Of a stretch of 64,000 nt of DNA, positions 24,539 through 34,946 are shown in pieces. Position 1 is the first letter of the stretch; the number at the start of each line of letters is the position of its first letter. A program made the translations under genes and the position numbers. The notes under the pieces were generated by a model. It was not told where the DNA came from, searched no databases, and saw only the letters and a list, made by a program, of their open reading frames with translations. The stretch comes from Hofstenia miamia (Eukaryota > Xenacoelomorpha > Acoela > Hofsteniidae). The DNA lies in NCBI GenBank assembly GCA_900660155.1, contig CABFPE010000119.1:1312976-1376975 (forward strand), written 5' to 3'.

Positions 24539-24881
24539 AAAAGTTTTTGTTTATAGTGTACTTCACTTTAGGAAACTTTGATAAACCAATATAGATATAG
24601 AATAACGGACATAAAATAACAGGAAAATTAACTATTTGCGGATTTGTAAGAGAGGACGTCAAACTAAAAAGTGAAATTATTGTTCATGAATGAAACTATT
24701 GAGAAATGTTAAAATCCCAATAGTATAACACCACTTTACAAATCTTGTCTACTTGAATTGTTACTTTTTATATACAATATAAAATAATTTTATAAATCTT
24801 TTTGATGAGCATTGAAAGCAAATAATAAGTTAAGAGTAAATTATTACTAGTTTTCGCAACACTATTATTTTTATTGTTTCA

Positions 24882-24912
<31 letters not shown>

Positions 24913-25985
24913 TAGATTGAATTAAAAAGTTGAAAATTGGCAATAAAGTGATACTTTTATATAGCAGACACTCCATTTAAAATCTAAATAAATAATTATT
25001 TACATAAATCGATATTTCTATAAAGTCTTGAAAGTTTATTGATGTCGAACTGCAATAATACTTACTTTTTAATGATAAAATGAACTTGGATTTAAAATTT
25101 TTGCTTTCGAAATGTTAGCAAACTTGTTTAAAACTTAAAATTTTGAAAAAAAATGTATTCCCTACAAAAAATAGACAACTTAGAATGGATGTGTATCCAA
25201 CGATATTCATTAAAAAAAGAATTAAACTTTTCACATGGATGAAATTAACTATTCCAACCGGTGACAAATCAAATGAATAACTATTACTACGCTAATATTT
25301 GAAAAAAATAATAATCAATGCAATTTCCTCATTTTTGTAGTAGGTGCAGGAAATTTCATGTTTATTTGCATTCATAGAAAAATTACAACTTATATTTATA
25401 TATATATTCTTTTGTAAAACATCACGACAAACAAGATCTCCTGTAGATAAACGTATGCTGATACATACCAGAGCCGGAAATATCAATTGGGTAAGATTAA
25501 TATTCACTCAGGTATTAACTTAGTTTAAATCAGCTGAAGTGAGTCAATTGGTTTTGTTGGACATTTTTGTCTCATAATGTTTGGCACAACAGATGCTTCG
25601 TTTTCATCAGCAAAATACAAGGGCAAAAGAAAGTGAAGAAAATATGCAGGAATCTATTTTCAAATTTACAGATTTTGTCGAAAAATTCATCTGAACGAAT
25701 ATGTAAAGCTTATTCATCCAGAGGCAATATTGTTGTTAAATCGTATTGAGGAAAACTTTTAAATGTCAGTAAAAGTACGAAGCATCTTGAAGTGTTTCAA
25801 CAAACTTTTTTGCGATATGACTGGGCTGAAACCAAGGTGTAAACCTTGGCTGGAACTCAAGCTAATTTGGTATATGGATTATTTGGTGCCAAAACGCACA
25901 ACTAGACAATATCTGATGTAAATGGGAATTAGAGGACTCAAAGCCTCTCAAAAACCCATTTTATCACAAATTTGTGGAAATATTT
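24539..25985. other. 3' flank of lipase and intergenic DNA
   Basis: It contains an (AT)n tract at 24882-24909 and a possible AATAAA polyadenylation signal about 400 bp after the lipase stop. The frame at 25567-25749 and its continuation read as weakly coding-like but match no family I recognise. Confidence 0.4.
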
Positions 25986-26325
25986 GTTTTGGTGTGGTGC
26001 ACACAATGACATTTGTTCGAAATGTTTCATTTTTCATTTTCGTTTTTCATTCTTTGTTTTCATTTTTCAAATTTAAATTTAATTTTTAACTAAGACTTTA
26101 TTAAATAATAAAAATAAACATGAAAAATGAAAAACGAAATTGAAATGTTTAATTTTTCATTTTCGTTTTCCAGTTTTCTTTTAAAAAAATTAAAAAATGG
26201 AAATTTGCAAAGTGAAAATGAAAAATGGTCATTTCCGTTTTTCAATTTCAATTTTCATTTAATCTTTCTAAATGATCAAAATGAAAAATGAAAAACCGAA
26301 TTGAATTGGCCACCTGGTACCTGCA
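25986..26325. repeat. Clustered, inverted GAAAAATGAAAA-type motifs (possible MITE remnant)
   Basis: TTTTTCATTTTCGTTTTTCATT-like words on one side are mirrored by AATGAAAAATGAAAAACGAAA-like words on the other, alternating several times. The right edge ends GGCCACCTG, whose complement CAGGTGGCC looks like a hAT terminus. I could not identify a convincing left terminus or a target duplication, so the boundaries are approximate. Confidence 0.4.
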
Positions 26326-27014
26326 TAGATTGAGAAACGTATTATTTATTGTTTTACATTAAAATATTTATAATTTTATACTTTTGTTTTTCGTTTAGAA
26401 ATGGCTTTACTTGCTTAAGATCTTTGTCATCTGTGCAATATTCATAATTAATTTTGGATAAAATCAATGCCTCAGAAAATTGATTGACCAACTGTACTAT
26501 TTTGAACAAAAAGGTCAATTGCATGCCATTTGATGAAGATTCAATAATACCAATTTTACTAATCCCATGTATTTTTCATCAATGATAATATTAAAAATTG
26601 TAAAAAATCCTTAGATCTATATGATTGCATCATCTTTTACCACGTATTAGAAAATATTAATTGAAAAATGTCCAAAAAATATCAGAATTAGTCTTTGAAG
26701 TAAACATTCTTAGTCCCCTTTCCTTATTGATAGCCCCTATTAGGAGGAAAATCATTCATATGTGCTTTGTTTATAGTAATCCAGTTGAATTCTACTAATC
26801 GTTTAAAATCCACAATAATGGCATTCTGCTTAAAACTGTTAAAAACTTTGTAAAAGTCCACTACTAAATCTGGTACATATGCAATGAAATTACATTTTGC
26901 AAAATGTGAAAGTCGGTCCTATTTTTGGTTAACTCAGTTTCGCTTAATAATCACAGTACGATTTTTGCAGCAATATCTGCAGCAAACGATTGACGATTAT
27001 TAGTTTCCATTTAC
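26326..27014. other. Intergenic, no gene recognised
   Basis: AT-rich, without open frames of interest. Confidence 0.4.
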
Positions 27015-27150
27015 CTAATGTACCAAATTTGGTCAGTAAAATCCAGTTTGCACTTGTTGTAGTCGATTGTGTGGCCAGCAGTCTCCCAGTATGCAGCAAT
27101 AGCCTTTGCTTCCATACCGTAACGTACTTCAAGGTCTGACACTTTTGTTG
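27015..27150 (-). pseudogene. Possible Penelope-like element endonuclease remnant
   Basis: One minus-strand frame reads ...EAKAIAAYWETAGHTIDYNK... It resembles the HxxETGHxIDxxxxK stretch in the GIY-YIG endonuclease end of Penelope-like elements. The match is short, and the neighbouring Penelope RT remnant lies on the other strand, so the two are not one element in normal order. Low confidence. Confidence 0.3.
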
Positions 27151-27319
27151 ATATAGTTTCATAATTTGAAGCCACTTGTCATTGTGCAAATCTATTGATC
27201 AAGAAATATGTGTATTGATTTTTACAATGATTTTAGTAAGAATGTTAGCAGTGAATGTAATGACTATATGTTAACGAGTTACATTTGATAAACTAGAGTT
27301 GTTTCAACCAAAAACCTCC

Positions 27320-27342
27320 TATATATATATATATATATATAT
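27320..27342. repeat. (AT)n microsatellite
   Basis: A pure AT run immediately before the Penelope-like RT remnant. Confidence 0.9.
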
Positions 27343-27602
27343 AAGCAAAGAAACGTTAAAAGAACTACTTGAAATCGCTTGTCTTGCCCACTCATTTATA
27401 TTTAATAACAATAACTTATTTATAAACAAATAGAAGTTAATTCGATGGGTTCGCCTCTTGGACCAACTATAGCACAATCTGAAATGAACATCATTGAGAA
27501 AAAATTCAAAGAAAACCAATTTTTATTTTATAAGAGATAAATTGATGGCATCTTTGGAATATTTAATGATAAAGGACAGCAAATGAATTTCTTAACAAAT
27601 TA
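27343..27602 (+). pseudogene. Penelope-like element reverse transcriptase remnant
   Basis: Two frames joined by a shift near 27432 give ACLAHSFIFNNN, then SMGSPLGPTIAQSEMN, then QFLFYKR, stop, IDGIFGIFND. This is the RT core of Penelope-like elements (FxFN...MGSPLGP...FYKRYVDDIF). The catalytic YVDD has become stop-I-D-G, and several further stops follow, so the copy is long dead. RT family recognition rests on the MGSPLGP and FYKR blocks. Confidence 0.65.
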
Positions 27603-27769
27603 AAACTAGAATTGAATTAAATTGATTACATCAAACGAACTTATCTGTTTTGTTAATGCATGCATTTATAAATTCTTAAGCACTTAGCGTAGTAGTTTTA
27701 AAAAGTTTTAATTCCCGCAATAATTTATTCCGAATTTCATCAATAAAAATGCATATGCTTATAAACAAA
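27603..27769. other. Short spacer before an (AT)n tract
   Basis: Possibly the degraded continuation of the Penelope-like RT. No motif is readable. Confidence 0.3.
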
Positions 27770-27775
27770 TATATG

Positions 27776-27853
<78 letters not shown>
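27770..27853. repeat. (AT)n microsatellite
   Basis: A long AT run with a few AA/TT phase slips. Confidence 0.95.
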
Positions 27854-27854
27854 A

Positions 27855-28765
27855 AAAGCAATAAATTTAGTCCCTAAAAAAATTACATTGCGAATTTGGA
27901 ATAAGGGTCAATTGGATAATAGAAGTACGTAACTGAAATGAAAGAATTTTTAAAAANGGTTCATAGTCTATGTTCAAATACAGCGATGATCTATTTACTA
28001 TTATTGCGATATAATAAAATAGTTTATATCTATTGCCAATGACTGCTATATCAATATTTACCATTTGTAATATAGTAGTTAATTCTCAAATATATTTTTT
28101 AACATGAAAATAATTCCATTGTACTGTAAGTTAAATTAACTGTTTGAAATATATAGTTCATTCATCGAACAATTTTATAAGCAAATTTACACTTTATAAT
28201 CCAAAGTTTGTTTTAGTTTACATGGAGAAAGCAAATTCATTGAACTTACCATATATATCGAATTTTAATCTTGCTGAATTTCTTTCAAAAGCACCAGTTT
28301 TTTATTTGCAAAGCAATATGGTGACCATGCAGCTGAGCATGTGGAGTTACAGCAAGCAGGCGGTTGCAAACACATTGTTTGCTTTGTGACATAGCTTCAC
28401 CAGCGTAGTTCTGAGCCAACTCCAAATGAAGTTAAATGTTTATCACGTCTACGTAACTATTAAGTGCACATTTTAATGTAACAGATTCACTATCAGCTGT
28501 GTGTATGGATGTTCTGCATCTAAATTTTCGGAAATCCAGCAATGGTTCAAGTGACGATTTTAGTAACTACATAACAGCAATTTTGTCGGCTACAGCATCA
28601 TTGCTATAATGCTTTGTCTATATATATATATCTATATATATATATATATATATATATAGATGGAAAGCAATAAATTTAGTCCCTAAAAAAATTACATTGC
28701 GAATTTGGAATAAGGGTCAATTGGATAATAGAAGTACGTAACTGAAATGAAAGAATTTTTAAAAA
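27855..28765. repeat. 102-bp sequence at both 27855-27956 and 28664-28765, first copy ending at an N
   Basis: Both copies start AAAGCAATAAATTTAG and end in TTTTTAAAAA. The first stops exactly at the single N (27957), while the second continues into unique sequence. Both are preceded by (AT)n tracts (27770-27853; 28618-28660). The pattern suggests that the contig ending at 27956 overlaps the inside of the next contig. No gene was recognised in the intervening 28000-28617. Confidence 0.8.
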
Positions 28766-29871
28766 CATAACTGTAAAAACAAATATGTAATGCTAGAGTT
28801 ATCTCATAACTAGCAAATATATGAAGCTACCTAGATTATTGTGCAAATAAATAGAGAAGTCTAGGAATATCTTAGTGCAAAAACATTTTCTTGAAATTTC
28901 AACATAATTAAAGAGCTTTATATATTCATTAATATCAGTGATGTGTCTTAAATAATTAAAATATGAACTAAATAAATACTAAAAGATAACAACTTTGTTA
29001 AGGAAAACGTTGAATCAAGATGTTTTTAATTGAGCATGAATTTGTAAGTAATTAAAATACAGGGTGTTTCATTTAACCCTTTCTCATCCGTGGGTGTACT
29101 TCCTCAGCACTCCTTGAAAAATATTGTTATATTTCAAATTTGAAAGAAAATTTGTTCCCATATTTTGATGACTTTTCCTAAAAAATATATTAGGAAAAGA
29201 AGTCATTAAAATGGTATAAATTTTATGAATATTTTGTGATATGTATTCATTATATTCCATATAAACCAATATTTTATGAATTCATCTTGCAAACGATAAG
29301 TTGTTAAGTAAATATTTATTTATATATTTTAAATGGCCTTGCAATGAATATTTTGGTAATTAGCTATATGTTAGCTATGACAATTCCAAATATCAATGAC
29401 ATCCTGTTATGGAAACATATATTTTCAAAAGTGTTTGATACTAGGTTCAAAACACCAAAATATCGAATTTTTTTCTTCTTAGGATTTAGCCTTGTGTATG
29501 CTATAGTCCTGCCAAGTTTTGCTGCTTGGTGATGAATATGAATGATTTCAATGGTGAAAAAACCTGGCCCATATAGGCTTACAAGACGTAAAAGGAATTA
29601 GTTGCTTCACCAAAATCCTTAAATGACTGTGCATCAATTGACTTGTGATTTTCTCTGCCTAGGGGATCAAGAAAGCACTGCAACGTCTAGTCGTAAGGAT
29701 TGAGACATGCTTTATATCCGGAAACGAAGTGCAGACTTCATCAGGCAAACAACTGTAAGACAATTTGAATGCAATCTTCAGCAGATCATTTGAATATCTG
29801 CTATTATATATTACATTACTATATTTTCCAATTAACATTTACGGGGATAATTGACAATGTTACATCAAATT
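28766..29871. other. Intergenic, no gene recognised
   Basis: The sequence ACAGGGTGTTTCATTTAACCC near 29061-29081 contains TTAACCC, which resembles a piggyBac-type end, but no partner end was found. Frames of about 60 codons show no motif. Confidence 0.35.
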
Positions 29872-30178
29872 AGGTCCTTGCGAGTTGACTTTTTGTGTTC
29901 TCTAGTAGAGTTTAGTTGGAACCCTAGCTTGTGAGTTGGAGCCGAGTTACAATTATAATTTTCACGATTGGCTAAGATATATATAGCTGTGCTACCTTAT
30001 ATAAATAGTGAAAGGGAGACGCATTCTTCGACACTAGACAAAAAATTGATGAAAAATGGATGTCTTTCAAGCTAATATCGAATTGGTTTTGAATACTCGA
30101 AATGTGGAGTTGAGTTTTTGGACCTCGAGTACTCGAACACGATTCGAACTCCGCGGATATCGAGTACTTGCAGGCCCT
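29872..30178. mobile_element. Candidate hAT-type MITE with TCGAGTACTCGAA subterminal motifs
   Basis: The left end reads AGGTCCTTGCGAGTTGAC. The right end, on the opposite strand, reads AGGGCCTGCAAGTACTCG, an imperfect terminal inverted repeat. Near the right end, direct and inverted CGAGTACT/TCGAA words are packed together, and CTCGAGT/GAGTT-like words occur near the left. No clear 8-bp target duplication was found, so the ends are approximate. Confidence 0.45.
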
Positions 30179-30726
30179 ATAATAATTGTGCAAGAAGTGC
30201 CAATTGGGAAAACTATTATGGTATGAGTGAGATTGTCAGAATATAGCAGGTTCCGGAATAGTTGTATTTCAACATGGACTTCTATAATTAAATTCTTTTA
30301 TTATTGAATTTAAGAGCGGAATTAATAAATGACTGAGTGAAATCGGCCAAATGTTGCTGCTATTTATTCATTTGTTCCAGTCCAGTAGGTGTTATAGAAG
30401 TTCATGATTTTAACTTTAATGCAACATCAACGCTAATAAAATAGAAAAGCTCACTTTTATCAATTTGACATCATTGTGTTGTATTGGGAAGCCTCTAATC
30501 TATTCGTTTATCTTGGATATTTGAAAATGGTTTGGTGGTTGAAAAGGCGTCGTTATAACGTTTTATTTGTTAGTGTTCCATTTATTGTCACATTATTGTT
30601 TTTATTAGGATATTTTAAGGAACATGACATATTTGAATTTGATTTTACATAAGAAATATTGTTAAGCTAATAAACTGGTATTTAAAGGATTGATCGTGTG
30701 AATTGCATTTAATACAAATATATTCA
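30179..30726. other. Intergenic, no gene recognised
   Basis: No open frame or repeat structure of note. Confidence 0.4.
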
Positions 30727-30734
30727 CATTGTAC

Positions 30735-31851
30735 CAGAGGCGTGCATTCAGGGTAAGCAAGGTAAGCGCCGCTTGCCCATTGAAATTTATTTGAACAAAT
30801 GAAGAAAAATATTTATGCTTACACAACATATTTATAAATTTCCAATTCTTTGAAAAGTTCCCTTTTTTCTTAAATTCTAAACATTAAGCTAATTACTGTT
30901 CATTTTTGTCATTTAAACAATGTAGAATACTGTATTTTGGGAGGTTTTTTCTTGTTGAACAATTGAACTATATGAGTTTTGTAATAATTGATTTAATATT
31001 ATGAACAGCAATAATAATCAATATCCTATTACTTAAATTTGCGTCGCAATATTTGCTCGACCGTACCTTAATTGTGATAATTGGTTTTGATAAAAATCAA
31101 TGTTTCTCAATTACAACTGAAAACAGTCCGCGCAACTGTCTGCCGCTTCCTTTATCACACTTTGTTAACGTAATTGACAAAATCTCCAACCAATCAAAAT
31201 TCGAAAATACTACGAGAGGACCGCGGAAATCTTACCGCGGGATTGTTCAATGATTTATATTGTCGAGGCGACAATGGTGATTGAAATTTTAAACTAGAAC
31301 TGCAATTTAGCCTCCAAATCACTTATAATTGATGACAATCAAAGTGTAACTTTCAAAATTAGATTTTTTACTTAACAATCACAAGAAAATTTCACTTAAT
31401 TTACAAAAATGGATGTATAGAAATAACATTAAAATAGAAATAAATAAATGTTGAAGTAAATACAGTCAATTTAGTAAATTCAGATGTAAATTTTTGTATT
31501 TGGCTAACCTATATTGATCAGTTTCAAAACCTTTAAAACTGACCATCTGTAATAAACTGTAATACACTGATTCAATTCGTCATTTTGTCAAAATTTTTCT
31601 TATAAATTTTGCACACTACTAATATGATCATCTTCAAGATAATTGAGCGACATAACATCAATTGCATTGTGAGCATTACTAATTGTTTCTCGAAATAAAA
31701 TGTTGTATTTATATTATCTGGTAAATTTTTTAGATAATGATTTATATGCTTGAAATTAAAGTTATATGCAACATATGCAATACAAACATATAAATTTTAT
31801 AATTATATCATATTCCACTTTCCCCATTAATATGTGCTTTGCACGCCACTG
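30735..31851. mobile_element. Non-autonomous hAT element (1117 bp) with perfect 8-bp target duplication
   Basis: The left terminus is CAGAGGCGTGCA. The right terminus, on the opposite strand, is CAGTGGCGTGCA, differing by one base in 12. The flanks CATTGTAC (30727-30734) and CATTGTAC (31852-31859) are identical, the 8-bp duplication expected of hAT transposition. The interior has no transposase frame (longest about 66 codons at 31053-31253), so mobilisation would need a partner. The left subterminal zone repeats GGTAAGC (GGTAAGCAAGGTAAGC), perhaps transposase-binding sites. Confidence 0.88.
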
Positions 31852-31859
31852 CATTGTAC

Positions 31860-32393
31860 TGTTTATTAGAATTTAAGAACTCATCACATATGTTAGAAGA
31901 GGGCGAATTAGCCAAGTCGTTTACCTTGAATCATTCGATATCTATTCAACTTAATCGTCAATTTCCTTTAGGTCACACATCTGTTATTCATTTAAATTCA
32001 ACAACTTAGACTAGATGATTTCTAAGGCCGTATCCGCCCATCAAATTCGACCTTTAAAAGATTGTATAAATGTTAACAATCGAAATTTGCCTAAATACTA
32101 AAGCTGGTGTCCCGAGTTCATTGATGTGGTGTGAAATCTGTTCTTTCAAAGTGCTATACGCATATGAGTTAGTACTCTATTCTTTTGACTTTTTATCTTT
32201 CTAAAAATATATGTAACATAGTCTTACATAAAGAAAGAATTAATGGACATTCTTTGTTGAAAATATGAGTTACAGTATCTCTCAAATGGTAATAAATAGG
32301 GGCACTAAAGGGGATAAAAGGATAGCAATGGTAATAGCACAAATATTTTGATAGGGGCAAATTAGGATATTTAATCTCTATGTTCTCTAAAAT
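31860..32393. other. Intergenic, no gene recognised
   Basis: No motif recognised. A 72-codon minus-strand frame (32193-32411) runs into the adjacent MITE and is judged chance. Confidence 0.4.
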
Positions 32394-32395
32394 TA

Positions 32396-33172
32396 CCCAA
32401 ATAGCAAGCATTGTTGGATAACCAATGGTCCATTAATGGAATTAATGGCCAACAATGGCCATTCATTTGCCAACCATAACTAACAAAACAAAAAGTTTCA
32501 GAAACCTTAAAATTCCACAATTTTACAAAGAAATTATTATATTATTGAATATATTATATGCATTACATTCAAGTTTAATTTCAATTTTCGAAAAGAATTA
32601 TTCATCAGTTTCCTATAGCCCATTAATGGTGCGACAATGGTACATTAATGGAATTACTACATAGATCTGCCATCAAGCGTGCATATAGTAATTATAATGA
32701 TTCATAATTATGCTAGATAAATTAAATTTTCATTGCAAATGAAATTAATTTCTCCTAAGTAGTTGATAACACAATCTAGTATGTCAGCTCTTGTTTTTAT
32801 GAGCACTGTATAATGAATTCAATGGTTTGTATCAAAGTGTTCAAGCTTTAGGATAATATGCTATACACACGAATATGATTGATAGGATCTCAAGGATAAC
32901 CTTCAGTCCTTTATTGGGATTGTGTTAGTTTACAATTCAATGTTTGAACTTGTATTTTGCAATATATAAATTGTTTATATATATACATATATATAAAGTA
33001 ATGCTCTGGTCTATCATCAAAAACCTACTGCTTGCCACCAGGGCCCATTAATGTACCATTATTCGCTTACCAATGGGTCATTGTCGGATATGCATCACTA
33101 GCCGTTAGTTCTCCAGCGATCATCTGCCGTTAATGGTAAATACAATGGCCCATTAATGGCTTGCTAGTTGGG
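32396..33172. mobile_element. 777-bp MITE with repeated CCATTAATGG palindromes and TA flanks
   Basis: The left end reads CCCAAATAGCAAGC and the right end, on the other strand, CCCAACTAGCAAGC, one mismatch in 14. Both ends abut TA (32394-32395; 33173-33174), as for Tc1/mariner-type insertions. The palindrome CCATTAATGG, or a one-base variant, recurs at least six times, concentrated toward both ends. AATGGCC/GGCCATT words are common too. An (AT)n run lies at about 32972-32996. It has no coding capacity. Superfamily is tentative because the terminal sequence is not diagnostic. Confidence 0.7.
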
Positions 33173-33174
33173 TA

Positions 33175-34171
33175 ATATTTGATTTGGTGGCCATAGTTAC
33201 CATTAGCATGCTGTGATTCACTCTAAGCATCATAGCTCATCAACCGAAACTTTTGTGAAATATACTTGCGCAATAATGAACAGTTTAAATTGTTTGTACA
33301 TGCTACAAGATGGTGCTTTATTTATTTCTCTAGCGCATATTTTTGAGTTTCTAATGTTTTGGTGGTCGATTAACTGAAAAATAAAGATGGGAAAGTTTCT
33401 TACCCATGCCGATGATAAGTATTACGTTTTACTAAATCCCTATGATTCCCCATTGTGGTGGGGAGGGTTACTAAGACAAAGTGACTTGGCTCAACCGTCT
33501 ATCATCTCAAAATATGAGTTCACAAATATGAACCAAATGCATACCATGCTTAATCTATTACACATTAGAGTCCGTAGCTCCCTATAAATTAAGTTGTTAA
33601 GGACAAAAATAGCTGTAAAAACTTGCGTTAAGAGCAAAAAGTAAATAAAAGACTAATGAAACAAAATAGGGTTAAATCACTATTTTTTATTTCACTGCTT
33701 TCCTCAACAATTGCAAAATTTACCAATAAATACTTTTCTTCTCTGTTAGTTTTATACTATCTCATCATCAAGTAAATAAAAAGAGCAATTTGATAGAAAA
33801 CATCACCAACCCAAATATTCTTTTGTGTATTCTTTGCAAAATTCTATTTCATTTATTGACTTTATTCATATAACAAAGATAAACTGATAAATGTGTACTG
33901 AATTGATAGCATAATTTCTTCTTCTGTATTCAGAATATTCCGGCAAAGCACGCAAACGGTTTTTTGTTCTTAGGATTGTAATATTCTTCATGTAACTAGG
34001 CAGGTACACCTGCAGCTAATACTTGTTCAAATGTTGACTGTTCATTAATCTGAAGTTGTTCTTAGAATCTCGTAAAATAGCCATTGGTCTCAAGAAGACA
34101 ACCTTGAAGAGATGAATTCCCTCATGTCAGTATGTTGGTAAAAATGAGGAAATTGACTTTTATGGATATGA
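33175..34171. other. Intergenic, one orphan small ORF
   Basis: A 66-codon ATG frame at 33387-33587 (MGKFLTHADDKYYVLLNPYD...) is the most protein-like piece but matches nothing I recognise. I do not call it a gene. Confidence 0.35.
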
Positions 34172-34482
34172 TTATTACTGTATTCATAAAAAGAGCATTT
34201 GATTGATGAAATTCAATTGTTTGATTATTATATATTAAATCATGAAATTTTCATTTAATTGATTAGTGGGGACATCTCAGTTAATATTAATTGAACATTA
34301 ATACACTAACATGTTANNNNNNNNNNNNNNNNNNNNNTTATTACTGTATTCATAAAAAGAGCATTTGATTGATGAAATTCAATTGTTTGATTATTATATA
34401 TTAAATCATGAAATTTTCATTTAATTGATTAGTGGGGACATCTCAGTTAATATTAATTGAACATTAATACACTAACATGTTA
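34172..34482. repeat. 145-bp head-to-tail duplication across 21 Ns (probable artefact)
   Basis: Sequence 34172-34316 recurs at 34338-34482, separated only by Ns at 34317-34337. It is the same pattern as at 19390, 44151 and 62326. Confidence 0.88.
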
Positions 34483-34946
34483 GTGACGTTGCAAATGAGG
34501 GGAGGGTTAAGATTTACATGATGCAAAATAGAATTTCATAGTAAATATATGCTCCTACTGAAAAATTATATTTTTTTAAACACTTTTAAGAAATTTGTCT
34601 TACATGTACTTCCATTTTATAAGGTCCGTTTTCGTAGGAAACTATATTAGAAGTTTAATGCAAATTAACATTTTCAGTAAACATATAGCTATGATGCTAT
34701 CCTGTTCTGCAGGAGCGAGTATAGCTTTTAAGATTTGGAGGGGCTAAAATGACTTTGATATCTTTTGACAGAGTACTGTTTTTTTAAAGAAAATTTGGAA
34801 ATAGGAAAGGCAGCAAAATTTAGTCCCATTCAAAAGTAAATATGAACTTATATAGCAAACATAAAGATAACAAAACAAAAAAAGAATATTGTTATTTGCT
34901 GAACACTTCTAAACATAAAAATATATGAGTAACAAAATCATAATTA

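Noticed and set aside
28144-28389. 81-codon plus-strand frame between two (AT)n tracts
   Set aside because: Non-ATG start, no recognised motif, and it lies next to an N join.
33387-33587. 66-codon ATG frame MGKFLTHADDKYY...
   Set aside because: Plausible start but short, with no recognisable domain or splice context. Left as an orphan frame in the spacer entry.
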